Shown here piece by piece: positions 13,362-22,274 of a stretch of DNA of 64,000 bases. The notes under the pieces were generated by a model, which had not been told where the DNA came from, ran no database searches, and saw only the letters and a list, made by a program, of their open reading frames with translations. The DNA comes from Pseudomonadota bacterium (GTDB lineage Bacteria > Pseudomonadota > Gammaproteobacteria > Steroidobacterales > Steroidobacteraceae), in contig JAJYUL010000006.1 in assembly GCA_021792555.1 (NCBI GenBank), positions 1-64,000 of the forward strand, given 5' to 3'. The first letter of the stretch is position 1. The number at the start of each line of letters is the position of its first letter. Both the position numbers and the translations under genes were made by a program.

Positions 13362-13633
13362 CAGTGAACGCGGCGATCGTGCTCGACAGCCGCGCAGGCA
13401 CTGCAACGGGGCGATAGCGCAATCGAGCCTCGGAATCCTCACGCCAGCGGGACTCGACAGGCAATGCTCACGAGCGCGCCCATAATCTGAGCTCGACCGG
13501 CCACGCCCGTGTGCGGCGCCTCGGGCGTGACGACCATTCCGCCCGGTAGAGCTTACCGCCCCGCGGTATGTCTTTGCGATCACTTGCGGTGATCGCCAGG
13601 GCCTGATCCCATCCCAGACGAGGATGCGGCGCG
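13362..13633. other. Intergenic region with one inverted repeat
   Basis: No gene is seen between bamD and the HTH gene, which converge here. A perfect 8-base inverted repeat, GCGATCAC-TTGCG-GTGATCGC, lies at 13576-13596. It is 38 bases past the end of the HTH gene but has no T-run on either side, so it may be a weak terminator or a protein-binding site. Confidence 0.4.
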
Positions 13634-13930
13634 TTAGGTCGCGTCGGGACGTGGAACGCGAACGACCGAAAGCTTCAGCCCCAGCGGCCGAAGCAGCCCC
13701 TCTACAGTCGACAGCGAAGGACTGCTGCGCCCCGCCTCAGCATTTCGAAGCGCAGGCTCAGAGATCCGTCCGACTCGGGCCATCTCAGCAACGGTCAGAT
13801 GCAGCGCCTTGCGGATCTCTTTGAGCATCCGCGGGACCTCCCACTCAGGATGTTCCGCAACCATGGCGAGCATCTTCTCCCTCAGCAGCAGCTGCTCAGG
13901 CGGCGTGAGGGGCTTTCGGCGCTTGTCCAT
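13634..13930 (-). CDS. Helix-turn-helix (XRE/HipB-like) antitoxin-type regulator
   Basis: 98 residues. A charged N-terminus (LLLREKMLAMVAEHPEWEVPRMLKEI) precedes an HTH: LHLTVAEMARVGRISEPALRNAEAG followed by SPSLSTVEGLLRPLGLKLSVV. The layout (leading helix, HTH, final GLKL strand) is that of antitoxins partnered with HipA-type or similar toxins. It begins 8 bases after the upstream small gene and is probably in its operon. Likely role: autorepressor binding the TATCGATA sites upstream of the pair. Confidence 0.65.
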   Translation of the reverse strand: MDKRRKPLTPPEQLLLREKMLAMVAEHPEWEVPRMLKEIRKALHLTVAEMARVGRISEPALRNAEAGRSSPSLSTVEGLLRPLGLKLSVVRVPRPDAT

Positions 13931-13938
13931 GTCGGGTC

Positions 13939-14244
13939 CTATACCGCAGCCAGGGAATCGAGGACAGCGCGGATCGACAGGCGTTGCCTCTGCAGGATGT
14001 CCGCTGGAATCCCTGCGCCGGCTGCGAGCCGAGCGAGATCCTGCAGCCGCGTGCGCAGCTGCCGCAGCGCCATCGGGATTGCGGCTGACAATGCGGCCGC
14101 ATCGCAGCGATCCAGATGATCGATCGCATAGTCGGTTTCGTAGGCCGTCACCGTCGCACCACCCATGCCCAGCAGCGGATCGGCCTTCAAGGCAACGGTT
14201 GCCATCGGCCGCCACCGGCCGCCGGCAAATCGTTCGATCGTCAT
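13939..14244 (-). CDS. Small HipA-N-terminal-like protein (possible truncated toxin)
   Basis: 101 residues. The block RPMATVAL, then GATVTAYETDYAIDHLD, DAAALSAAIPMALR and a final LARLAAGAG resembles the N-terminal subdomain of one branch of HipA kinases. The kinase core that should follow is absent. The frame stops after a Leu/Arg-rich helix and the HTH gene begins at once. It could be a decayed hipA, or a stand-alone HipS-like subunit as in HipBST systems without the kinase. The ATG at 14244 has no good Shine-Dalgarno but sits just after the AT-rich operator. The assignment is tentative. Confidence 0.4.
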   Translation of the reverse strand: MTIERFAGGRWRPMATVALKADPLLGMGGATVTAYETDYAIDHLDRCDAAALSAAIPMALRQLRTRLQDLARLAAGAGIPADILQRQRLSIRAVLDSLAAV

Positions 14245-14253
14245 GGCATGGTA

Positions 14254-14325
14254 TATATCGATAAAATAATATAGATATCGATGGCCAACGGGGCATCAAT
14301 TTGGCTATTAAACTATCGATATAAT
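14254..14325. promoter_or_regulatory. AT-rich operator/promoter with three TATCGATA sites
   Basis: In strongly GC-rich surroundings this stretch is AT-rich and holds the self-complementary word TATCGATA at 14256-14263, TATCGATG at 14276-14283 and TATCGATA at 14314-14321. Start-to-start spacings are 20 and 38 bases, close to whole helical turns for the first pair. A TATAAT occurs at 14320-14325 on the plus strand, and TATATT-like boxes face the minus-strand pair. This looks like an autoregulated antitoxin operator. The following 14326-14534 shows no gene I can support. Confidence 0.55.
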
Positions 14326-14534
14326 GGCAGCGGCACGCGCGACCGGCCTCCGGCGCGAGAGCGGCGGATCCTCAGCGGCCTACGGGAAATTCTGGCCGCC
14401 CCCAGGGGACAGGGCCGCCCTGCTGAACGGCGCCTCTCACTCGACGGCGCCGCCGTGAAGTGGCCGAGTTCGAGCTCGCATTTGAGCCTCGGGAGGCACG
14501 CCCGGCACCCCGGCTCGCGGCGTGACGGGCCGGA

Positions 14535-16160
14535 TCAGCGGCGATAGCCGTTGGTGATCGGGTAACGCCAGTCGCGCCCGAACGCCCGGCGGCTGACCCG
14601 TACCCCGGGCGGCGCCTGGCGGCGCTTGTACTCGTTGCGCTTGACCAGATCGAGCACCCGACCCACGGTCAGGCGGTCGAAGCCGCGCGCGGCGATCTCA
14701 TCGACCGACAGGTCCTCTTCGATGAATGCTGCGAGGATCGGATCGAGCACCTCGTAGGGCGGCAGGCTGTCGGAGTCCTTCTGCTCGTAGCGCAGCTCCG
14801 CCGACGGCGGCCGCTCGATCACCCGCTGCGGGATCACCGGGTGGATGCCGTTGCGGTAGGCGGCCAGACGGTAGACGAGCAGCTTGCTGCAGTCCTTGAT
14901 GGGCGCGAAGCCGCCCGCCATGTCGCCGTAGAGCGTGGCGTAGCCGACGGCCATCTCGCTCTTGTTCCCGGTGGTGAGCAGCATGCGGCCGGTCTTGTTC
15001 GACAGGCCCATCAGCAGCAGCATGCGGCAGCGCGACTGGATGTTCTCCTCGGCGGTGTCCGGGGGCAGCCCCGCGAACTCCGCGGCCAGCGTCGAGAGCG
15101 TCGCCTCGAACATGCTCTCGATCGACAGCACGCTGTATTTGACGCCGAGGAGCCTCGCCTCCTCGGCCGCATCGGTGAGGCTCATCTGCGCCGTATACCG
15201 CGAAGGCATCATCACCGCGTGCACCCGGTCCGCGCCGAGGGCATCGACGGCAATCGCCAGCGTCAACGCCGAGTCGATGCCGCCGGACAGGCCCATCACG
15301 ACGCCCGGAAAGCCATGTTTGTTGACGTAGTCGCGCACACCGAGCACCAGCGCGCTGTAGATGCTCGCCTCCTCGCTCAGCTCGGGCGCAACCAGGCCGG
15401 GTCTGGGCACCACCGCCCCAGACTCGCGGAGGAAATCCACGCAGTAGACGCCTTCCTCGAAGGGAGGCGCGCGCATGACGACCCTACCACTCGCGTCCAT
15501 GACGAACGAGTTGCCGTCGAACACCAGCTCGTCCTGACCGCCAAGCGTGTTCACGTACGCCATCGGCAGCCCGACGTCGGTGACGCGGGCCCGGGCGATC
15601 TCCTCGCGCTCACGCTGCTTGAAGCGCTCGTACGGGGAGGCATTGATCACCACCAGCAGCTCCGCGCCGGCCAGACGGGCGCGGCGCGCGGGCTCGGCCA
15701 CCCAGATGTCCTCGCAGATCAGCACCCCGACGCGAAAGCCCTTGATCGTGAGGACCGTCGGCTCGCTGCCCGCGTGGAAGTAGCGCTTCTCGTCGAAGAC
15801 CTTGTAGTTGGGCAGCTCGGCCTTGCGGTGCACCGCCGCGACGCGCCCCTCGGCGATCACCGCGGCGGCATTGGCGATGCCGGTCGCGCCGTACTCGGGG
15901 AACCCTACGACCAGGTGACCGGCAGGCACCTCACGGCGCACCTGCTCGAGCGCCCGGTCGATCTGGACGTGAAAGCCGCGATGGAACAGCAGATCCTCCG
16001 GCGGGTAACCGGAGAGCGCCAGTTCAGGAAACAGAACGAGGTCCGCCCGGTGCTCCTCCTGAGCGACCCGGGCGGCGCGCACGATGTGCGTCAGATTGCC
16101 CTGGACGTCGCCGACCAGCAGGTCGAGCTGCGCCAGGGCAACACGCAGAGACTCACTCAT
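14535..16160 (-). CDS. nadE: Glutamine-dependent NAD+ synthase
   Basis: 541 residues in two domains. The N-terminal glutamine amidotransferase is of the nitrilase fold, with catalytic Glu46 (FPELALSGYPPED), Lys (HRKAELPNYKVFDE) and Cys (VLICEDIW). The C-terminal synthetase has the PP-loop GLSGGIDSAL and TTGNKSEMAVGY. It converts deamido-NAD to NAD with ammonia from glutamine. Length is normal for the glutamine-dependent form. The start at 16160 lies 21 bases after the sucD stop, so it is probably the third gene of the sucC-sucD-nadE operon. Confidence 0.96.
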   Translation of the reverse strand: MSESLRVALAQLDLLVGDVQGNLTHIVRAARVAQEEHRADLVLFPELALSGYPPEDLLFHRGFHVQIDRALEQVRREVPAGHLVVGFPEYGATGIANAAAVIAEGRVAAVHRKAELPNYKVFDEKRYFHAGSEPTVLTIKGFRVGVLICEDIWVAEPARRARLAGAELLVVINASPYERFKQREREEIARARVTDVGLPMAYVNTLGGQDELVFDGNSFVMDASGRVVMRAPPFEEGVYCVDFLRESGAVVPRPGLVAPELSEEASIYSALVLGVRDYVNKHGFPGVVMGLSGGIDSALTLAIAVDALGADRVHAVMMPSRYTAQMSLTDAAEEARLLGVKYSVLSIESMFEATLSTLAAEFAGLPPDTAEENIQSRCRMLLLMGLSNKTGRMLLTTGNKSEMAVGYATLYGDMAGGFAPIKDCSKLLVYRLAAYRNGIHPVIPQRVIERPPSAELRYEQKDSDSLPPYEVLDPILAAFIEEDLSVDEIAARGFDRLTVGRVLDLVKRNEYKRRQAPPGVRVSRRAFGRDWRYPITNGYRR

Positions 16161-16181
16161 GAGCCTCCCCGGGCCGGCCGG

Positions 16182-17339
16182 TTAGCGCTGCCGGCGTCTG
16201 CCGCGGGCCGCCGAGGCCCGCGCGGGCCGGCGCGCGGCGCGCGTCTTGGCCGGGCTCTTGCGGGCGGCAGCCTTCGCGCTCTTGCGCACCGGCCGAGCGG
16301 CCTTCTTTGCCGGCTTCTTCGCCGCCTTCCTGGGCGGCGCTTTGCTCGCCTTGCGGGCGCTGTTGGCGGCCGCGGGCTTGGCCGCCTTGCGCGCGGGGCT
16401 CTTCGCGGCCATCGGCGGCGCCGGCCGGGCGGCCGGCTTGGCGGAGCGGGACGCGGCGCGCGTGCGGCGGCGGCGCAGCAGCTCATTCATGGCGCTGCCG
16501 AGCTCGGCAGGGGACTTGACGGTGCGCACGCCTGCGGCCTCGAACGCGGCGTACTTGTCCGCCGCGGTGCCCTTGCCGCCGGCGACGATCGCGCCGGCAT
16601 GGCCCATGCGCTTGCCGGGCGGGGCGGTCACGCCGGCGATGTAGGCCACCACCGGCTTGCTGACGAAACGGTGGATGTAGCGGGCCGCCGCCTCCTCGTC
16701 GCTGCCGCCGATCTCACCGACGAGGATGATCCCCTCGGTCCCCGGGTCGCGCTCGAACAGCTCCAGCACCTCGACGAAGTTCAGGCCGCGCACGGGATCA
16801 CCGCCGATGCCGACGCAGGTGCTCTGGCCGAGGCCGATGCGCGTGGTCTGATAGACCGCCTCGTACGTCAGCGTGCCGGAGCGCGACACGATGCCCACGG
16901 CGCCCTTCTTGTGAATGAAGCCGGGCATGATGCCGATCTTGCACTCATCCGGCGTGATGACGCCGGGGCAGTTCGGACCGACGAGGCGCGTCGGCGAGCC
17001 GGCGAGCGCCGCCTTGACCCGCACCATGTCGTTGACCGGCACGCCCTCGGTGATGCACACCGCGAGCTCGATGCCCGCATCGGCCGCCTCGAGGATCGCG
17101 TCCGCGGCACCTGCAGCGGGCACGTAGATCATGCTCGCGGTCGCGCCCGTCTCGCGCACCGCCTCCTGGACGGTATCGAACACGGGCAGGCCGAGATGCT
17201 TCTCGCCGCCGCGCCCGGGCGTCACGCCGCCGACGAGCTGGGTGCCATAGGCGAGGGCCTGCTCGGAGTGGAACGTGCCCTGCTTGCCGGTGAATCCCTG
17301 GCAGATCACCTTGGTTTGCTTATTGACCAGAATGCTCAT
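16182..17339 (-). CDS. sucD: Succinate--CoA ligase alpha subunit with histone-H1-like C-terminal tail
   Basis: 385 residues against about 290 for the family. The first about 288 are a normal SucD: CoA-binding Rossmann region ([18 protein letters not shown]), [10 protein letters not shown], and the phospho-His loop [14 protein letters not shown]. With SucC it forms the TCA-cycle enzyme making succinate and a nucleoside triphosphate. The last about 97 residues are Lys/Arg/Ala/Pro repeats such as [20 protein letters not shown], like bacterial histone-H1-like proteins. Lys is encoded mostly by AAG within the same frame, so it looks translated rather than accidental. It lies 35 bases after sucC. 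Confidence 0.95.
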   Translation of the reverse strand: MSILVNKQTKVICQGFTGKQGTFHSEQALAYGTQLVGGVTPGRGGEKHLGLPVFDTVQEAVRETGATASMIYVPAAGAADAILEAADAGIELAVCITEGVPVNDMVRVKAALAGSPTRLVGPNCPGVITPDECKIGIMPGFIHKKGAVGIVSRSGTLTYEAVYQTTRIGLGQSTCVGIGGDPVRGLNFVEVLELFERDPGTEGIILVGEIGGSDEEAAARYIHRFVSKPVVAYIAGVTAPPGKRMGHAGAIVAGGKGTAADKYAAFEAAGVRTVKSPAELGSAMNELLRRRRTRAASRSAKPAARPAPPMAAKSPARKAAKPAAANSARKASKAPPRKAAKKPAKKAARPVRKSAKAAARKSPAKTRAARRPARASAARGRRRQR

Positions 17340-17374
17340 GCGTCGAAACCCTTACTCTTGTTCTAACGCGCGGC

Positions 17375-18547
17375 TCACGCCGCACCGCCGGCGGCAAGCG
17401 CCACGACCTTACGCGCCGCGTCGGTCAGATCGGTGGCCGGCGTGATGGTCAGGCCGCTGCCGGAGAGCACCTCGCGCGCCTTGTCGGCGTTGGTGCCTTC
17501 GAGCCGTACGACCACGGGAACCTTCACCCCGACGTTCTTCACGGCGTTGACGACGCCGTCTGCGATCATGTCGCAACGCACGATGCCGCCGAAGATGTTC
17601 ACCAGTACGGCACGCACCTTGGGGTTCGACAGGATGAGCTGGAACGCATGCGTGACGCGCTCGCTGGTCGCTCCGCCGCCGACGTCGAGGAAGTTGGCCG
17701 GCTGGCCGCCGTGCAGCTTGATCAGGTCCATGGTCGCCATGGCGAGCCCGGCGCCGTTGACCATGCACGCGATGTCCCCGTCGAGGGAGACGTAGTTGAG
17801 CTCATGCTCGCTCGCGCGCCGCTCCATCGGGTCCTCCTGGCTCGCATCGCGCAGCTTGGCCAGATCCGCGTGGCGGAACACCGCGTTGGCATCGATGTTG
17901 AACTTCGCATCGAGCGCCATCAGCTGACCGGAGCGGGTCACGATCAGCGGGTTGACCTCGAGCAGGCTCGCGTCCTGCTCGAGATAGAGCTTGTAGAGGG
18001 CAAGCGCGATGTGCTGGAACTGCTTGATCTGATCGCCGCTCAAGCCCAAGCCGAAGGCGAGCTGGCGCGCCTGGAAGGGCTGCAGGCCGGCCGCCGGATG
18101 CACCGTGACCGAGAGAATCTGCTCGGGGGTCTTCTCGGCGACTTCCTCGATCTCCATGCCGCCCGCCGAGGAGGCGATGAGCGCAATGCGCCCCTTCTCG
18201 CGGTTCAGGGTGAGGGACAGGTAGATCTCGCGGGCGATCTCAGATCCGCTCTCGACATAGACCTTCTCGACCGGCAGCCCCTCCGGTCCGGTCTGCTTGG
18301 TCGCAAGCCGCGTCCCGAGCATCGCCTGCGCAGCGCTGCGCACCGCATCGAGGTCGCGCGCGAGCTTCACTCCGCCGGCCTTGCCGCGTCCGCCGGCATG
18401 GACCTGGGCTTTCACGACCCACACTGAGCCGCCCAAGGCCTTGGCGGCGGCCACGGCTTCCTCGGGCGTGCTGGCGGGGCGGCCGGCCGGCACCGGAATG
18501 CCGTATTTGCGGAATATCTCTTTGGCTTGATACTCGTGCAGATTCAT
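17375..18547 (-). CDS. sucC: Succinate--CoA ligase beta subunit
   Basis: 390 residues, standard length. The ATP-grasp domain (MNLHEYQAKEIFRKYGIPVP start, VKAQVHAGGRGKAGGVK nucleotide loop, LLEVNPLIV metal site) is followed by the CoA-ligase domain (FLDVGGGA, VNIFGGIVRCD, VRLEGTNAD). It works with SucD in the TCA cycle. The ATG at 18547 is the family start. The frame is open further upstream, but that sequence is not conserved. It is the first gene of sucC-sucD-nadE and divergent from pilS. Confidence 0.97.
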   Translation of the reverse strand: MNLHEYQAKEIFRKYGIPVPAGRPASTPEEAVAAAKALGGSVWVVKAQVHAGGRGKAGGVKLARDLDAVRSAAQAMLGTRLATKQTGPEGLPVEKVYVESGSEIAREIYLSLTLNREKGRIALIASSAGGMEIEEVAEKTPEQILSVTVHPAAGLQPFQARQLAFGLGLSGDQIKQFQHIALALYKLYLEQDASLLEVNPLIVTRSGQLMALDAKFNIDANAVFRHADLAKLRDASQEDPMERRASEHELNYVSLDGDIACMVNGAGLAMATMDLIKLHGGQPANFLDVGGGATSERVTHAFQLILSNPKVRAVLVNIFGGIVRCDMIADGVVNAVKNVGVKVPVVVRLEGTNADKAREVLSGSGLTITPATDLTDAARKVVALAAGGAA

Positions 18548-18588
18548 TGGTTGCTCTTGATGTCCTGACCGAGGGCGGAAAGCCGGTG

Positions 18589-18618
18589 ATTGTCGCCAAA
18601 ATCCGGGATCGCTGCCAA
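18589..18618 (-). promoter_or_regulatory. Candidate promoter of sucC-sucD-nadE
   Basis: On the minus strand TTGGCA (18618-18613), an 18-base spacer and GACAAT (18594-18589) make a plausible housekeeping promoter about 40 bases before the sucC ATG. On the other strand an extended -10, TGCTACAGT (18682-18690), could serve pilS. Confidence 0.4.
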
Positions 18619-18723
18619 TAAATCGGGCTAAATCGGGCGGTCCGTGCTGCGACGCCCGTCGCCCCGCGGCGCCCGAGGCAGTGCTACAGTCCCGGCCGGT
18701 CTTCAACCCCGTTCGCACCGCCC

Positions 18724-20358
18724 ATGCCGGCCAGCGCCGCGCCCGCCTCCGCCGTTCCCTCCGACCTCGCCCGCCGCGTATCCGGCTGGCTCAACGTGTA
18801 CCGGCTGCTGGTGCCGACGGTGCTGCTCGGGGTGCTGGTGCTCGCCGAGACGCCGTACCTGCCGGTCACGCACCCGGGTCTGTTCGTGGCCACCTGCGGC
18901 GGGTATTTCGGCGCGGCGCTCGCGCTGATCATCCGCCAGCGCCTGCGGGGCGCCGAGCCGCTGATCGCGCCGCTGGCGAACTCGCTGCTCGACTCGGTGG
19001 CCATCGCGCTGATCCTTTACGCGACCGGGGGCGTTGCGAGCGGCCTCGGCATCCTGCTCACGCTGCCGGTGCTGGCCCTCACCCTGCTCGCCGACCGCCG
19101 CGAGGCGCTGCTGATCGCCGCGGGCGCGACGCTCGCGGTGCTGGTGCCGCAGTTCTTCATCGGGCTGCGCTCGGCGCAGCCGGCCGGCTTCGCCACCGCC
19201 GGGATGCTCGGGGTGGTGCTGTTCGCCATCGCGCTGTCGGCCTGGCCGCTCGCCGACCGGCTGCGCGCCAGCGAGGCGACGGTGCGCCGCCAGGAGATCG
19301 ATCTGGCGAACCTCGCGCAGCTCTCCCAGTACATCGTGCGCCACCTGCGCGAGAGCATTCTGGTGGTCGATCCGGAGGACCGCATCCGCCTGATCAACGA
19401 ATCGGCGGCGCGGCTGCTCGGGGCGGAGGCGGCGCGGGCGGATGCGCCGCTCGAGGCGGTCTGCCCGGACCTGCTGAAGCTGCTCTGCCGCTGGCGGCAG
19501 AGCACCGACAGCACCGGGCTGTTCCCGGCCGAGGACCCGACCTTCGCCGGACCGGACGGCTCGCGCGAGATCCGCGCGCATTTCGCCTCGCTCGGCGAGG
19601 CAACCCCGGCGCCGGTGCTGGTGTTTCTCGAGGACACGAGCCTGCTTGCCGAGAAGGTGCAGCAGTCCAAGCTCGCCGCGCTGGGCCGGCTCTCGGCCAG
19701 CATCGCCCACGAGATCCGGAATCCCGTCGGCGCCATGAGCCACGCCGGACAGCTGCTCGGGGAGTCGCCCCACCTCGCGCCCGAGGACCGGCGCCTCACG
19801 GAGATCATCCGCAGCCACGCCGAGCGGGTCAGCCGCATCATCGACAGCGTGCTGCGCCTCTCGCGCCGCGAGGCCGCCCGCGCCGAGCGGCTCGAGCTCG
19901 CGCCCTGGAGCTCGGCCTTCGTGCACGAGTTCTGCGAGACCATGGAGCGGCCGGCCGAGCTGCTGCGCCTCGCCGTGGCGGACGAGCCGCTCGAGATCCG
20001 CTTCGATCCGGCGCAGCTGCGCCAGATCGTATGGAATCTCTGCGAGAATGCGCTGCGCTACGGCCTGGCGGAGGTCGCCGGGCCGGTCGAGATCCGCTGC
20101 GGCCGGCGCAAGGGCAGCCGCCGGCCCTACCTCGAGGTGGCCGACCGCGGGCCCGGGGTGCCGCCCGAGCACGTCGAGCGGATTTTCGAGCCGTTCTTCA
20201 GCGGCGGCCGCGGCACGGGCCTCGGCCTGTTTCTGGCCCGGGAGCTGGCGCAGGCGAACGGCGCAACGCTGCTCTATGAGGCGCGTCACGGCGGCGGTAG
20301 CATTTTTCGGTTGGTATTCGCAGACCCACGCCGCTGGACAGGGGAGATCGAGACTTGA
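18724..20358 (+). CDS. pilS: Sensor histidine kinase PilS
   Basis: 544 residues. About six membrane segments occupy residues 20-180. A PAS-like region follows (ILVVDPEDRIRLINESAARLL), then the kinase: H-box SASIAHEIRNPVGAMSHAG, N-box WNLCENALRYG, G1 DRGPGVP and G2 GRGTGLGL. PilS senses pilin level in the membrane and controls PilR. The stop overlaps the pilR start (TTGA), and the pilus structural genes lie further on, which supports the name. The ATG at 18724 gives a short Ala/Pro-rich lead before the first helix. Confidence 0.93.
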   Translation: MPASAAPASAVPSDLARRVSGWLNVYRLLVPTVLLGVLVLAETPYLPVTHPGLFVATCGGYFGAALALIIRQRLRGAEPLIAPLANSLLDSVAIALILYATGGVASGLGILLTLPVLALTLLADRREALLIAAGATLAVLVPQFFIGLRSAQPAGFATAGMLGVVLFAIALSAWPLADRLRASEATVRRQEIDLANLAQLSQYIVRHLRESILVVDPEDRIRLINESAARLLGAEAARADAPLEAVCPDLLKLLCRWRQSTDSTGLFPAEDPTFAGPDGSREIRAHFASLGEATPAPVLVFLEDTSLLAEKVQQSKLAALGRLSASIAHEIRNPVGAMSHAGQLLGESPHLAPEDRRLTEIIRSHAERVSRIIDSVLRLSRREAARAERLELAPWSSAFVHEFCETMERPAELLRLAVADEPLEIRFDPAQLRQIVWNLCENALRYGLAEVAGPVEIRCGRRKGSRRPYLEVADRGPGVPPEHVERIFEPFFSGGRGTGLGLFLARELAQANGATLLYEARHGGGSIFRLVFADPRRWTGEIET

Positions 20359-21743
20359 GCGCAAGCCAGACTGCTGCGCGCGCCGAGGCCGCCCGGCCCA
20401 CGGTGCTGATCGTGGATGACGAGCCGGACCTGCTGGAACTGCTCAGCCTCACGCTGCGCCGCATGAACCTGCGCACCCGGACCGCGCCCGACGTGGGCAC
20501 GGCCCAGAAGCTCCTCAAGGGCGAACCGTTCGATCTGTGCCTCACGGACATGCGTCTGCCGGACGGTGACGGCCTGGACCTCGTCGCCTGGATCCAGCAG
20601 AACCGCGCGGAGCTGCCGGTTGCGGTGATCACCGCGCACGGCAACGTCGAGTCGGCGGTGCGGGCGTTGAAGCTCGGCGCCTTCGATTTCGTCTCCAAGC
20701 CCCTCGACCTCGGGGTGCTGCGCAAGCTCGTCGACAATGCCATTCGGCTGAGCGCCGCCGCCGCAACGCCGCAGGAGGCGCCCGAGCCGGGCAGGGCCCG
20801 GCTCATCGGCCACTCCCCGCCCATGGAGCAGCTGCGCGAGCTGATCGCGCGCGTCGCGCGCAGCGAGGCGCCGGTGCACATCTCCGGGGAGTCCGGCACC
20901 GGCAAGGAGCTGGTCGCCCGCCTCATCCACGAATCCGGCGCACGCCGCGCAGCCCCGTTCGTCGCGGTCAACTGCGGGGCCATCCCGACGGAACTGATGG
21001 AGAGCGAGTTCTTCGGCCACAAGCGCGGCAGCTTCACCGGCGCGGTCGCCGACAAGAAGGGCCTGGTGCAGGCCGCCGAGGGCGGCACGCTGTTTCTCGA
21101 TGAAGTCGCAGATTTGCCGCTGCACATGCAGGTAAAGCTGCTGCGCGTGGTGCAGGAGAAGACCGTCCGGCCGGTCGGCGAGTCGCAGGAGGAGAAGGTC
21201 GACGTGCGCATTCTCTCCGCCACGCACAAGAGCCTGGCGGAGCTCGTCGCGCAAGGCCAGTTCCGCGAGGATCTCTTCTACCGCATCAACGTGATCGAGC
21301 TGCACGTGCCCTCGCTCCGTGAGCGCCCCGAGGACATCCCCGACCTCGCCCGGGTGGTGCTCGGGCGGCTCGGGCGGCGCATCAACGGCCCGCCGCCGCG
21401 CATCGCGGAGGATGCGCTCGCTCAGCTGACCGCCTATCCGTTCCCGGGCAACGTGCGCGAGCTCGAGAACGTGCTGGAACGGGCACTCACCCTGTGCCTC
21501 GGCGGGATGATCACGGCCGAGCACATCAAGCTGCGCTCGGCCGCACGCCCCGCGGCGCCGCCCGTGGCGCCCATCGAGCACGATGCGCCCGGGGCGCTCG
21601 GGGATCACCTGGAAGGCATCGAGCGCAGCGCCATCCTGCAGGCGCTCGAGAAGACCCGCTACAACAAGACCGCCGCCGCGAAGCTCCTCGGCATGAGCTT
21701 CCGGGCGCTGCGCTACCGGATCAAGAAGCTCGGAATCGAATAG
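20355..21743 (+). CDS. pilR: Sigma-54-dependent response regulator PilR
   Basis: 462 residues: receiver domain (VLIVDDEPDL, phospho-acceptor Asp in CLTDMRLPDGDG, Lys in FVSKPLD), sigma-54 AAA+ activator domain (Walker A GESGTGKE, loop GSFTGA, GGTLFLDEVADLP, FPGNVREL), and a Fis-type HTH at the C-terminus (NKTAAAKLLGMSFRALRYRIKKLGI). The start is the TTG at 20355 overlapping the pilS stop. The GSFTGA loop is also usual in PilR. The expected target is the sigma-54 promoter of pilA at 39368-39385, here 17.6 kb away. Confidence 0.95.
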   Translation: MSASQTAARAEAARPTVLIVDDEPDLLELLSLTLRRMNLRTRTAPDVGTAQKLLKGEPFDLCLTDMRLPDGDGLDLVAWIQQNRAELPVAVITAHGNVESAVRALKLGAFDFVSKPLDLGVLRKLVDNAIRLSAAAATPQEAPEPGRARLIGHSPPMEQLRELIARVARSEAPVHISGESGTGKELVARLIHESGARRAAPFVAVNCGAIPTELMESEFFGHKRGSFTGAVADKKGLVQAAEGGTLFLDEVADLPLHMQVKLLRVVQEKTVRPVGESQEEKVDVRILSATHKSLAELVAQGQFREDLFYRINVIELHVPSLRERPEDIPDLARVVLGRLGRRINGPPPRIAEDALAQLTAYPFPGNVRELENVLERALTLCLGGMITAEHIKLRSAARPAAPPVAPIEHDAPGALGDHLEGIERSAILQALEKTRYNKTAAAKLLGMSFRALRYRIKKLGIE

Positions 21744-21884
21744 TCCCCGCGCCTGTGCCCGGCGCCCCTCACTCCCCGGTGCGTCCGCAAAGGTCGGCGT
21801 TTTCGCAGCCATAAACTGAAGACACGCGGCGTTTTTTCAGTCTGCGCCTTCAATAATGCGGAACTTGCGCTTGCGCTCGGCGCA

Positions 21885-22172
21885 CTTCGATGCGCTAGCG
21901 CATCCACGTTCAAGCGCGAACTCCAGATTCCTCTGCAGCACCGCAAGAGCTCTTTCCTGTTCGTCCCGCGCGGGACCGGCAAGACAACGTGGCTTACGCA
22001 AAGCGTCCGCATGCGCTGTTCGTCAACCTTCTGCGCTCGGACTGCTATCTGCCGCTCGCGGCCAACCCGGCGCATCTGCGCTCCCTCATCCCCCAACAGT
22101 CCTCCGACCGCATCGTGATCGATGAGATCCGGCGCGTCCCGGAACCGTTGAACGAAGTGCACGACATGCGAT
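21885..22172 (+). pseudogene. Remnant of an AAA ATPase (DUF4143/AAA_14 type), frameshifted
   Basis: Two plus-strand frames together read like the N-terminal half of the AAA_14/DUF4143 ATPases often found as mobile accessory genes. The first frame (from about 21909) gives LQHRKSSFLFVPRGTGKTTW, a Walker A region. A second frame (from about 22013) continues ALFVNLLRSDCYLPLAANP, then DRIVIDEIRRVPEPLNEVH, which matches the Walker B and following helix of that family. The frame change falls between about 21990 and 22010. No start codon with a ribosome site and no C-terminal DUF4143 part are present. A dead fragment at the left border of the island. Confidence 0.6.
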
Positions 22173-22274
22173 CGCACCGCCGGAACCCGCTGGGTCGCCC
22201 AGGCTATGGGCGGTGCAGGCGCAAGCGCCGAGCGGCGCATGGTGCGCGCCCCTCGGCGCAATCCGCTGCACTGG

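Noticed and set aside
13576-13596. Inverted repeat GCGATCAC-N5-GTGATCGC as a terminator
   Set aside because: No T-run on either strand, so I list it only as an inverted repeat in the intergenic entry.
14281-14547. A short plus-strand frame after the TATCGATA sites
   Set aside because: Starts inside the operator, has no family resemblance and runs into the nadE 3' end; not supported as a gene.
21027-21050. GSFTGA instead of GAFTGA in the sigma-54 activator loop of PilR
   Set aside because: GSFTGA is, as I recall, the normal form in PilR proteins, so it is not a loss-of-function sign.
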